Made by a program: the position numbers and the translations under genes. From Aquimarina sp. RZ0 (GTDB lineage Bacteria; Bacteroidota; Bacteroidia; Flavobacteriales; Flavobacteriaceae), in assembly GCF_008370685.1 (NCBI RefSeq), contig NZ_VTZU01000031.1:1-64000 (forward strand): DNA of 64,000 nt, written 5' to 3'. Below are positions 27,704 to 36,633 of this stretch, piece by piece (the first letter of the stretch is position 1; every line of letters starts with the position of its first letter). The notes beneath the pieces were generated by a model. It worked only from the letters and a program-made list of their open reading frames with translations, made no database searches and was not told where the DNA came from.

Positions 27704-27793
27704 TTAGATGAAATTACCTGCTAGAATCATTTCTTTTTGTTTCTCGCCTGAATTAAAAAATAATTTGATTCGGTTTACGATGATATCATCTAA
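27704..27793. repeat. family E inverted-repeat element, copy 1
   Basis: Starts TTAGATGAAATTACCTGCTA and ends GATGATATCATCTAA, imperfect inverted repeats over 90 bases. Related copies: 40407-40498 (opposite orientation) and 50849-50990 (with extra sequence inside). Confidence 0.55.
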
Positions 27794-27854
27794 GAATTAA
27801 ATTACTTTGAATTTAAATAACAAAAGATTAAAAATCTGTAGTACAGATATACAA

Positions 27855-27882
27855 TAAAAAAAACCGATCAAATTTGATCGGT
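27855..27882 (-). terminator. terminator of the 8-Cys protein gene
   Basis: Palindrome ACCGATCAAATTTGATCGGT (27863-27882) followed on the minus strand by a run of eight T. It lies about 120 bases after the stop of the gene at 28006-28254, with a family C repeat in between. Confidence 0.75.
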
Positions 27883-27897
27883 TCTCTATCATAATCT

Positions 27898-27997
27898 TTA
27901 CTCGATAATCGAGATTTAAATGCTCCTAGGCTCGCCTCGAAATCGAAATGATTTTTTCTAATGAATGCCTCGTGGACTTGCCCCGAGGTAGTTTACT
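27898..27997 (+). repeat. family C intergenic repeat, copy 2
   Basis: 100 bases, TTACTCGATAATCGAGATTT to CCGAGGTAGTTTACT, same length and orientation as the copy at 27211. It sits between the stop and the terminator of the minus-strand gene 28006-28254 and would be transcribed as part of its 3' end. Confidence 0.75.
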
Positions 27998-28005
27998 CGT
28001 GTATT

Positions 28006-28254
28006 TTATGCCATTGCATTTTGCGGTGCCCATTGCGAACATAACATTCCGGGAGCAGCTTTTTGCGGATTTGCACATTCATTAGTTTCGTATCTTAAGC
28101 AAGTAACGCAATTACGATCGTCTTTAAGTACAGCTTTCATCTCAAAACTATCACAAGTATAACTACTACTTACTTTTACTCCGTGTACTTTGCACGTGTT
28201 ATTTGTCATTAAATTTTCACAGTTCTCACAACTGTTTCCTAGTCGTATAGCCAT
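28006..28254 (-). CDS. small protein with two four-cysteine repeats
   Basis: 82 residues. Eight cysteines in two similar blocks: C9-x2-C12-x8-C21-x12-C34 and C49-x2-C52-x7-C60-x11-C72, each ending in an S-x-x-C-(D/S)-x-(F/W)-type segment. The layout suggests two metal or iron-sulfur sites from an internal duplication. No signal peptide. Family not recognised. It has its own terminator. Confidence 0.75.
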   Translation of the reverse strand: MAIRLGNSCENCENLMTNNTCKVHGVKVSSSYTCDSFEMKAVLKDDRNCVTCLRYETNECANPQKAAPGMLCSQWAPQNAMA

Positions 28255-28418
28255 TTCTTTAGGTTTTTAGGTTTATCTAAAATTACAGATATAGCTAGCT
28301 AGAAACAATATAAATAGCTGTTTGAAGCTATTTTATATTTAGATTGTTTAAAAAGAACATATAGAGTTAAAAACTACGATTATGCGATTATTTTCTTCAT
28401 CTATAGGAAATTCAAAAA

Positions 28419-28462
28419 AATGATTAGTCTTAAAAAAAATCGTTTTTTTAAGACTAATCATT
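28419..28462 (-). terminator. long hairpin terminator of the metalloprotease gene
   Basis: 20-nt arms 28419-28438 and 28443-28462 (AATGATTAGTCTTAAAAAAA and its complement) pair perfectly around a 4-nt loop, starting 10 bases past the stop at 28473 on the minus strand. Confidence 0.85.
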
Positions 28463-28472
28463 GAATGTTAAC

Positions 28473-29363
28473 TTAACGTCTGTAAATACTTCTTAATGCA
28501 TTTACATCTTCTCGAGAAAGGCTTGTATTACCAATAAAACAAGCTGTCATTATTGAATTCATAAAGTTATCATCACGCACAGTGCCACTTACAAAATTGG
28601 CATCATCGCTACCTTCGTCAAATACTTGTCTTGGATTTACATTCTGACAACTATTTCTTGTTCTAAAATCAGAATGTCTGAAACCGATACTATGCATTAT
28701 TTCGTGTATTAAAACACCACGAAGTTGTCTGTTATTTGGAGCACTGGCAGAGATGAAACCTCCTGGGTTTCCATTAAACATAGAACCAGCAAAACCATCA
28801 ATAGGACCATTGCCAATTGAAATAGATGTTTCAACATCAAATATAGTAGAATTATCTCCTAAAATTTCCCATCTTAAATTGAGATTTAGATTGTTAAGTG
28901 CTCCAACGGCTGCTCTTAATGCTCTACGATGATTGGGTAAAATAGGATTCGTTTCTCCTGTTGCACTGTCAGAACCATTATCAATTCTTACTCTGATTAT
29001 ACGCTGGCCATTTCTTCGAACACCAATAGAAGGATCAACTCTGGTATTTCTGATATATGCCCTTTCAGTATTATTGGTCTCATCCAACAGACTAATCTGC
29101 TTGTCACTAATAAAAATATCATCAGCTAACCATCCTTTTATGACTTTACCATTAGAAACTGTAATCTCTTTTCGAGTAACAAAATCAGGGTTAAAATTTA
29201 ACTTTCGTAATTTGGTAGCGACATCTTCAGGTACATTGTTATTAGAAACTGTAATAATTTCTGACTGATTGGAATTTTGTTCTGTTTCAATATCATCTTT
29301 TTGACAAGAAAATAAGGTAGCAGAAATTAGTACAGAGGTTGTAATCAATTTTAATGATTTCAT
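28473..29363 (-). CDS. secreted zinc metalloprotease lipoprotein (M57/HEIGH-like)
   Basis: 296 residues. Lipoprotein signal ending TLFSCQKDD, so Cys20 is probably lipidated. The zinc motif HEIMHSIGFRHSD fits HExxHxxGxxH of metzincin-like and M57 peptidases, followed by a region rich in Asn/Ser and FMNSIMTACFIG, which carries the Met expected after the zinc site. The C-terminal LSREDVNALRSIYRR is typical of secreted matrixin-like proteases. It should act at the cell surface. It stands alone between two hairpins and the receptor genes. Confidence 0.85.
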   Translation of the reverse strand: MKSLKLITTSVLISATLFSCQKDDIETEQNSNQSEIITVSNNNVPEDVATKLRKLNFNPDFVTRKEITVSNGKVIKGWLADDIFISDKQISLLDETNNTERAYIRNTRVDPSIGVRRNGQRIIRVRIDNGSDSATGETNPILPNHRRALRAAVGALNNLNLNLRWEILGDNSTIFDVETSISIGNGPIDGFAGSMFNGNPGGFISASAPNNRQLRGVLIHEIMHSIGFRHSDFRTRNSCQNVNPRQVFDEGSDDANFVSGTVRDDNFMNSIMTACFIGNTSLSREDVNALRSIYRR

Positions 29364-29812
29364 GTAAGCGATTTTTTAATTTATATTATAAGTTTAACTG
29401 TATCTTAAACACCCTTGTTTTGATTTACCCTACCTTAAAATTTTCTTAGGCACTTTTGATTTGTAGTAATTTTCTGATTTTCAGCAGCTTTACGAGTATG
29501 TTAAAATTGTCATAAATTCGAATTATGAATAGTTGCGAATTGATTAAAACTAATTTTTTGAAGAAATAAAGTTACATTTTAAAAGGTTGAATTCAAGGGA
29601 GATAATGTGATAACATGCACAATATTGGCATACATATTTATTTTGAAACTCCGGAATTATAAACATAGTAGCATTTCAATATTACTGGTATACCGTATAG
29701 AGCCTTTTGAAAGAATTGATAGTCGAATAATTGATAAATAACGACAAGTGGCTACATGCTAATTTCTAACATTGAATTTCACGAAAATAACGCCTGTATA
29801 AACCTTTGTGTA
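29364..29812. other. intergenic, 449 bp, no feature recognised
   Basis: AT-rich DNA between the first TonB receptor gene and the metalloprotease gene, both on the minus strand. It should hold the promoter of the protease gene. No repeat, RNA or gene trace was recognised. Confidence 0.4.
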
Positions 29813-32419
29813 TTAAAAATCTATTCTAAAAGATACATTAGGCGTAAATCCCAGCGATAATATATCTAATTCTGCACCTTCAATCGTATCTTCTCCTTCT
29901 ATTATACCAACTCGTCGATCTAATATATTTTTTCTATCATATAAATTAATAAAGGAAAGGGCAATTTTAGCTCTCCATTTACTTTTCTTTGAAAGGTTGA
30001 ATCTATAAGAAGTAGAAAAATCGAGACGGTGGTATGGTTGCAAACGTTTACCATTAATATTATCCGAACTTACAGAAGTTTCTTGATCCAGAGGGGTGTA
30101 GGGTTTTCCTGTTCTAAAATTCCAACCTAATGAAAATTCAAAATTTCCTAAAAGATAAGAATGTATCCATGATAAATTATGTGTTATATCAAAAGAGCCA
30201 GTAAAAAATTTTCCGTTCTCGAATTCTTGATAACTAAATTTTTGATCTATATAAGAGTACGTAATCCAGGTATTATATTTGTCAAGTTTTTTCTTGATTA
30301 AGAGATCAGCCCCATAGGTGCGTGAGGTACCGAAACCATCTATAAAGGGATCTCCAATAGCGTTAAAGAGATCTTCAATTCCGTTACTTTTTTTATAATA
30401 TCCTCCTAGTTCGATAAACCAATCTTTTGAATTCCAAATGAAATCGGTACTAATCTGATCACTTTTTATAACAGGTTCTACTAGTTGTGATCTCAATGAC
30501 CAAATAGGAAAATCGATAAAGAAAAAGTCTAATAACTGCGCTGGTAGTGAATTGATTATCTGATGTTTACGCTCTACTCTTATATTGGTAGTTATGTTTT
30601 TAAAAAGTGGAAATGTCATACCTAATCTTGGTTCCAGAAAAAAACGATTCTTTAATGAAAAGTGATTTGCTTTCATTCCCAAACTTAAGGATGCCTTATT
30701 CGTTATATTAAAAATATTCTCTATATATCCCGCATTTGTCTCATTCTTTTCTGTGATACCCGGAAAAGGGTCGTCCTCATCATTTGTCGTAAACAAAAGT
30801 TTGTCTGTTATACTTATTTTAGAATAATCATAACCTGCTAGTATCTTATACTTTTTATACACTTGCCATTCTGAATGAAGAGAAACTCCGAAATCAGTAA
30901 TGTCGTTTTCTATAGAAAACTTATTTCTAAATTCTAAATCTCCATTATCAATTTCAAAAAATTTGCGATCATTTACGTGTTTTAATTGAGATTCTGTATA
31001 GTATATATTTGTAGTTAAAGATAAATTTTTCTTCCATTTTTTCTTCCAATTAACTCCGCCACCCGTGTTTTTACGTATAAAAATGTTTTTAACGGTAGAT
31101 TCAAAAAAAGGTTTAGTGAGAAATTCTCCAGAAGACAAAAAAGTTTCATCATCCACTCCATCTTCAAATAAAAACCCACTGGCTGTAAGTTTGCTGGAGT
31201 TAGTAAAATCAGCTATTATTTTTGCCGTATAATCCTGATAATTGATATCATTATTAATTCTAACCAGGTCTTCTGGGTCAAAAGCATCTTCTAAAGACAA
31301 ACCAGAAAATCGACTGCCAAATACCCTGGTTTGATATTGATCTGTGGTGGGTGTATTAATAAGTTCTGTAAAGGATTTTCTGCCGGCAATAATAACCCCG
31401 ATATTTTGTCCTAAAGGGAATTCCAGATATGTATCTAAGTGGGTCAGGTTACTACCAATACCAAATCCAATATCTTGAGTAACTTTATTTTTTGACTTGA
31501 TATCGATTATACCCCCAATTCTACTATCATATTGTAGATCAGCAAAACCTCGGGATACTTTTACACTTTCTGTGACATATGGGTTGAAAGCAGATAATAA
31601 ATTAAAAAAATGACCGGAATTATAGATTTTAATTCCATCCCATAATATGAGGTTTTGATCAGAATTACTACCCCGGATAAAAAGTTCAGAGGCTTTCTCG
31701 GTACTACTCTCAATACCAGGAAGAAATTGGATAGATTTTAAGATATCGGGTTCTATCAGACGAGGTAAAAGGCCAAGCTTACTTGGGTCCAACACTACAG
31801 ATCCAGAAAGTTTTTCTCTAGAAAACCCCCGAGTTACATACTCTTGTATCAGGACTTCCTCTAGTTCATTATTACGCTGATGTAAGTATATTTTCGTACA
31901 CTTTTCACCACGTAAATCACTAATAGCATACTCAGCATCTTGATATCCTAAAAAACGAATCCTTATGGTATCCTTTTCATGTTGTTTCAGATGTAAGTAG
32001 GAATATCCTTGATCGTCACTGGTTACAGTTCCTCCAGTGATTTTTTTCCATAAGACAGCTCCTTCTAAGGGGGCAATTGTTTCGCGATCCAGTAATTGTA
32101 TACATATCTGATTCTTACTTATGGATTTATCCCTTATTATGTAGAAACGTTTATCTATTTTTTCAAAAAACAAAGAGGTTTGTGATTGTATCTTTTGCAA
32201 CACATCCTCTAATAATAATTCTCCAATAATTTTGACATTCTTATCTTCTGTAATCTCAGAGATAAATGAAAATTTGACCTCATAAATATTTTCCAGAGAA
32301 TACAGTACTTCATCCAAAGGTGTATTTTGATAATTGAGAATAGATTTTTGTTGTGAGAATACCTTAGAATCACAAAAAATGATTACTAAAAATAAACTAA
32401 TAACCACATTGATTTTCAT
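29813..32419 (-). CDS. TonB-dependent outer membrane receptor with STN domain, paralog 1
   Basis: 868 residues with signal peptide (MKINVVISLFLVIIFCDSKVFSQ, cut near residue 23). An STN domain (about 30-100, LDEVLYSLENIYEVKFSF) precedes a carboxypeptidase-regulatory-like beta domain (about 105-180). The TonB plug (about 210-310) has the very conserved LPGIESSTEKASELFIRGSN. The beta-barrel ends in FRIDF with a terminal Phe. The STN domain is the signalling part in FecA-type transducers, but no sigma factor or FecR gene is nearby. Ligand unknown. No SusD-like partner, so a glycan SusCD pair is unlikely. Confidence 0.9.
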   Translation of the reverse strand: MKINVVISLFLVIIFCDSKVFSQQKSILNYQNTPLDEVLYSLENIYEVKFSFISEITEDKNVKIIGELLLEDVLQKIQSQTSLFFEKIDKRFYIIRDKSISKNQICIQLLDRETIAPLEGAVLWKKITGGTVTSDDQGYSYLHLKQHEKDTIRIRFLGYQDAEYAISDLRGEKCTKIYLHQRNNELEEVLIQEYVTRGFSREKLSGSVVLDPSKLGLLPRLIEPDILKSIQFLPGIESSTEKASELFIRGSNSDQNLILWDGIKIYNSGHFFNLLSAFNPYVTESVKVSRGFADLQYDSRIGGIIDIKSKNKVTQDIGFGIGSNLTHLDTYLEFPLGQNIGVIIAGRKSFTELINTPTTDQYQTRVFGSRFSGLSLEDAFDPEDLVRINNDINYQDYTAKIIADFTNSSKLTASGFLFEDGVDDETFLSSGEFLTKPFFESTVKNIFIRKNTGGGVNWKKKWKKNLSLTTNIYYTESQLKHVNDRKFFEIDNGDLEFRNKFSIENDITDFGVSLHSEWQVYKKYKILAGYDYSKISITDKLLFTTNDEDDPFPGITEKNETNAGYIENIFNITNKASLSLGMKANHFSLKNRFFLEPRLGMTFPLFKNITTNIRVERKHQIINSLPAQLLDFFFIDFPIWSLRSQLVEPVIKSDQISTDFIWNSKDWFIELGGYYKKSNGIEDLFNAIGDPFIDGFGTSRTYGADLLIKKKLDKYNTWITYSYIDQKFSYQEFENGKFFTGSFDITHNLSWIHSYLLGNFEFSLGWNFRTGKPYTPLDQETSVSSDNINGKRLQPYHRLDFSTSYRFNLSKKSKWRAKIALSFINLYDRKNILDRRVGIIEGEDTIEGAELDILSLGFTPNVSFRIDF

Positions 32420-32967
32420 CGAGTACCAGAATTTTTTCGAAAACTTACTTGATTGTATTTAACTTAATATTAACGATTAATATTGTTTATTTGATCATAT
32501 AAAGATATTTATAATTTTTTTGAATTTAACAAGGAAATATGTTTTGAGTCAATATAACGTATTTTATTCAAAAACGATAAAATAGTAAGAAAGTGATAGT
32601 ATAATAAGGGTATTTTTTTGTAATTCATAAAAATTTTTCAAATTTATTTTATTTTTTATTATTTTTAACAAAACTAAGAGCTTTTGTATAATTTGTTTTT
32701 AGTTAATAAAATGAAAATTTACAGTTCTATAACTACCATTAAGAATAAACTTTTGATAGTTATATAAATGCATCCGCTTGTTTTGAGATTTGTGCACTCA
32801 ATCTAATAGGTATAGAGAACTAACTGATTAGTGAGAAAACCATTTTAATTAATATGTAGAGTACTTATTTTGACTTTTTGGATTAACTAAAAAAATCAAG
32901 AATTTATATAGAATTTAAGTTATAAAAAAAAGTCTGGATGGGTCTAATAATCTTAAAACCTAAAATC
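32420..32967. other. divergent intergenic region, 548 bp
   Basis: Very AT-rich spacer between the divergent receptor 1 gene (-) and the Cys-tailed lipoprotein gene (+). It should carry promoters for both. No repeat or gene trace was recognised. Confidence 0.4.
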
Positions 32968-33450
32968 ATGAGCACTTTTAAAATAATAATCTTTTTTATA
33001 AGTACAGTTACTTTACTTGTTTCTTGCGAAAAAGAGAATGAATTTATAGATAGTCAATTGGCTGTTAGAAACACATCTTTTTCTATAGATGAATTAGTAT
33101 CTGAAATAAATAATGATACCTATTTGTACTTCCAACTGCTACAAATACAGCAAATGAATACTGAAAAAGAATCTGAAGAGTTGACGTATTTATTCGAAGA
33201 TATGGCGGCTAAATATAACATTGGAGACAGTTTGGATGATCCGGAAATAACTGCTGTTTTTATAGATACTTTTTTCTCCTTGTTTGAAAAAATAAGAAAT
33301 AGTGATATTGAAGAAAAGTCAGGATCTGTTCTGTCTATTGATCCAAACTGCTTTGCAGGTCGTCACAGTTGTTGTGGGTTGTTTGGAGAAGCCAAAACTC
33401 GTTGTTTTGAAATATATTGCCCAGATTTAATAGTTCCTATTTGTATATAG
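32968..33450 (+). CDS. lipoprotein with six-cysteine C-terminal tail
   Basis: 160 residues from the ATG at 32968 (MSTFKIIIFFISTVTLLVSC); the open frame begins at 32938, but the later start gives a clean lipoprotein signal with the lipobox LVSC. The middle is acidic and helical. The last 35 residues carry six cysteines (CFAGRHSCCGLFGEAKTRC, then YCPDLIVPIC), probably disulfide-bonded outside the cytoplasm. It is the only plus-strand gene among three receptor genes. Family not recognised; it may be a partner or ligand carrier for the receptors. Confidence 0.75.
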   Translation: MSTFKIIIFFISTVTLLVSCEKENEFIDSQLAVRNTSFSIDELVSEINNDTYLYFQLLQIQQMNTEKESEELTYLFEDMAAKYNIGDSLDDPEITAVFIDTFFSLFEKIRNSDIEEKSGSVLSIDPNCFAGRHSCCGLFGEAKTRCFEIYCPDLIVPICI

Positions 33451-33487
33451 AATACATTCAAGATAGAAAATGACACTATCATTTTAG

Positions 33488-33523
33488 AGCAGGATGTTTA
33501 ATGGTTTTTATCCTGCTTTGTTT
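33488..33523 (+). terminator. hairpin terminator
   Basis: AGCAGGAT and ATCCTGCT arms around a 14-nt loop followed by TTGTTTT, 38 bases after the stop of the Cys-tailed lipoprotein gene. Confidence 0.8.
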
Positions 33524-33737
33524 TATAAAACTACCATTAAAATTTGTAGCTTTTTATTTGAGAAATGATATGAGTATTTTAAAACCAGAAGTGGTATTAT
33601 ATTGATCTATTTTAAAAAAAAATCCATATTTTAAGAGTAGTTGTTTTATTCCCGTAGATTTAAAAGGATACATGGTATTAGGCAAAGCTACAAAGGAATG
33701 GATTTATAGTCTTTTTCAATGCCATAAAGACAATACG

Positions 33738-36362
33738 TTAAAAATCCATTCTAAAAGATAGATTTGGTGTAAAACCAAGTGACAATACATCAGAGGAGAT
33801 CTCACCATCACTTGAACGTTGTTCTGTTGCCCTGCGAGCCAATACATTTTTTCGGTCATATAAATTGATGAAAGAAAGTGCTATTTTTCCTCTCCATTTA
33901 CTGTTTTTTGATAAAGTAAACCTGTAAGAAGTAGAAAAATCCAAACGATGATATGTTGGTAATCGTTTACTATTAAGTGTTCCATATTCAATTTCAAAAA
34001 ATCCAGTATCTATATTAATTTCATTAGAGAGTACTGGAGTATAAGGAAGCCCAGTTTTGATATTCCATCCAAGAGAAAATTCAAAATTCCCTAAAAGATA
34101 GGAGTGTATCCACGCAAAATTATGGGTGATATCAAAAGACCCGGAAAATGACTGTTCTTCCTGTTCTTCAAAACGAAGTTCTTGATCAATATAGGAATAG
34201 GTAATCCAGGTACTGTATCGATCAAAATTTTTCTTAATCAATAGATCCCCACCAAACGTACGAGATGTACCAAAGGAGGAATTATCGTTTTCTCCTATAG
34301 CATTAAAAGTATCTGCTCCATCTATTTCTTTGTAGTACGATTCTAACTCAATAAACCAGTCTTTTTTGTTGATGATCAGACCGGTACCAATCTGATCACC
34401 TCGCAGAACAGGGCCATAAGAAGGAGTTCGTAATATCCAGGACTGAATATCTACAGAAAAGAATCCTAATATGCCAGTAGGTATCAAGTCTACCACCTGA
34501 TGCTTACGTTCTCCAGTAATCTTAGCATTTATCCCTTTAGCAAGAGAGAACTCCATCCCAAGTTTTGGCTCTAAGAAAAAACGATCCCTCACAGAAAAAT
34601 GATTTCCTTTTAGTCCCAGATTTATTGAAACTTTATTACCAATATTAAAGGTGTCTTCTATATAAACTGATTGTGTCTCATTTTTTTCTTCTGCACCTTC
34701 CTCGAAGGTAATCTCTCCATCAATTAAATTTTGTCTGGTCTGCATATCAGTAATTTTTATGCTAGAAAAATCATATCCTGTTATAATTGTATGTTTTTTG
34801 GAAGGAGTCCACCTAAAATTAGCAGAGCCTCCAAAATCTTTTAATCGATCCTCGTATATGTCTTCAAGATTTAGCACGTTGTCTTGATTATTGAGATTTA
34901 CGGCTCGATTTATATTTATATGCTCAAGTTGAGTATCTGTATAGTATCCATTGGTGGTTATAGAAAAAGTATCTCCCCATTTTTTTTCCCAATTGATACC
35001 TGCTCCTCTATTAAGAGTGAAAAAATCATCGATAGTTATTACCTCAAAGGTAGCAGAAGGATTTGTAGAAGCGGATCTAATGATATCACTATTGGTTTTA
35101 TCTTCGAATAAAAAACCACTGGCAGTTAGCTTACTCGAATCTGTCAAATTCGCAATGATCTTTGCAGTAAAATCCTGGTAATCGATAGTTGTATCCACTG
35201 TAACCATTTCATCGGGACTAAAAGTATTCTCAAAAGAAAAACCTGAGAAACGATTTCTAAAGATCCTTGTGTTATACATATCTGTAGTAGGCGTATCAAT
35301 AAGATCAGTAATAGATTTTCTGCCAGATACAATAACTCCTATCTTATCTCCCAGAGGAAATTCCAGATATGCATCTAAGTGAGTTAAATTGCTGCCAAAT
35401 CCGAATCCAACATCTTTAGGAACCTTATTTTTTGATTTTATATCGATAACTCCGCCGGTTCTGCTATCGTATTGTAAGGCGGCGAAACCACGAGATACCT
35501 TTACGCTTTCGGTAACATATGGGTTAAAAGCAGATAACAAATTAAAAAAGTGTCCAGAGTTATAGATCTTAATACCATCCCATAATATCAGATTTTGGTC
35601 AGAATTACTACCTCGGATAAAAAGCTCTGAGGCTTTCTCTGTCGTACTCTCAATTCCTGGAAGAAATTGAACAGATTTTAAAATATCTGGTTCTATCAGT
35701 CGTGGCAAAAGTCCAAGCTGACTAGGGTCTAAAACTACAGATCCGGATAACTTTTCTTTAGAAAATCCCCGGGTTACATACTCCTGTATCAATACTTCCT
35801 CTAATTCCTGATTGTTCTGATACAAATAGATTTTTTTGCATTTCTCATTACGTAAATCACTAACTGCATATTCTATATCCTGATACCCTAAAAAATGAAT
35901 GCTTATGGTATCTTGTTCTTCTTGTTTTAGGTATAAATTAGAATATCCCTGATCATCACTGGTTATAATAGTTCCACTACGTTTTTTCTTTATAGAAGCT
36001 CCTTCTAATGGTATGATCGTTTCTCCATCCAATAATTGTATACACAGTAGATTTTGATTTTGAGACGCATCTCTTATTACATAATACCGATCGTCTATTT
36101 TTTCAAAAAACAGGGAGGTTTGCGATTGTATTTTTTTCAACACCTCTTCTAATAATAATTTTCCAATAATTTTAACATTCTTATCTTTTGTAATCTCTGA
36201 ATTAAATGAAAACTTAACTTCGTAAATCTTTTCCAAAGAATGTAAAACTTTATCCAAAGATATGCCTTGGTAATTAAGAGAAGGGGAGGGCTCTTGTGAG
36301 AAAATTTTAGAATCACAAACGGTGATTACCAAAAGTATAATAATGATTACGTTGATTCTCAT
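33738..36362 (-). CDS. TonB-dependent receptor with STN domain, paralog 2
   Basis: 874 residues when started at the ATG at 36362 (MRINVIIIILLVITVCDSK); the frame is open for 12 more codons, but this start puts the signal peptide first. Same order as paralog 1: STN (about 30-100), regulatory-like beta domain, plug with LPGIESTTEKASELFIRGSN, and a barrel ending FRMDF. The plug and the stretch just before it are nearly identical to paralog 3, while barrel loops differ. Likely a duplicated receptor with a different ligand. Confidence 0.9.
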   Translation of the reverse strand: MRINVIIIILLVITVCDSKIFSQEPSPSLNYQGISLDKVLHSLEKIYEVKFSFNSEITKDKNVKIIGKLLLEEVLKKIQSQTSLFFEKIDDRYYVIRDASQNQNLLCIQLLDGETIIPLEGASIKKKRSGTIITSDDQGYSNLYLKQEEQDTISIHFLGYQDIEYAVSDLRNEKCKKIYLYQNNQELEEVLIQEYVTRGFSKEKLSGSVVLDPSQLGLLPRLIEPDILKSVQFLPGIESTTEKASELFIRGSNSDQNLILWDGIKIYNSGHFFNLLSAFNPYVTESVKVSRGFAALQYDSRTGGVIDIKSKNKVPKDVGFGFGSNLTHLDAYLEFPLGDKIGVIVSGRKSITDLIDTPTTDMYNTRIFRNRFSGFSFENTFSPDEMVTVDTTIDYQDFTAKIIANLTDSSKLTASGFLFEDKTNSDIIRSASTNPSATFEVITIDDFFTLNRGAGINWEKKWGDTFSITTNGYYTDTQLEHININRAVNLNNQDNVLNLEDIYEDRLKDFGGSANFRWTPSKKHTIITGYDFSSIKITDMQTRQNLIDGEITFEEGAEEKNETQSVYIEDTFNIGNKVSINLGLKGNHFSVRDRFFLEPKLGMEFSLAKGINAKITGERKHQVVDLIPTGILGFFSVDIQSWILRTPSYGPVLRGDQIGTGLIINKKDWFIELESYYKEIDGADTFNAIGENDNSSFGTSRTFGGDLLIKKNFDRYSTWITYSYIDQELRFEEQEEQSFSGSFDITHNFAWIHSYLLGNFEFSLGWNIKTGLPYTPVLSNEINIDTGFFEIEYGTLNSKRLPTYHRLDFSTSYRFTLSKNSKWRGKIALSFINLYDRKNVLARRATEQRSSDGEISSDVLSLGFTPNLSFRMDF

Positions 36363-36633
36363 TGGGTTGGGTTCAATAGTTTTATAAATCAATAGCATGT
36401 TTAACTTAATATTAACTTAATATATTGTTCTGTTAATTAGATATATAGGATTATTAGAAAAATAGTTGTTCAATCATCATTTTCTCATTAATGTTAGAAT
36501 AAATTGTCGTTAACACAATGAAATAATGATATTTCGATAGATTTCGTTTAGATTTTAAATTAATTATTCAAAATAACTTACTATTAATTAACAAGAATAT
36601 TGTTTAATTCATTCATATACTACTGAATAATCT

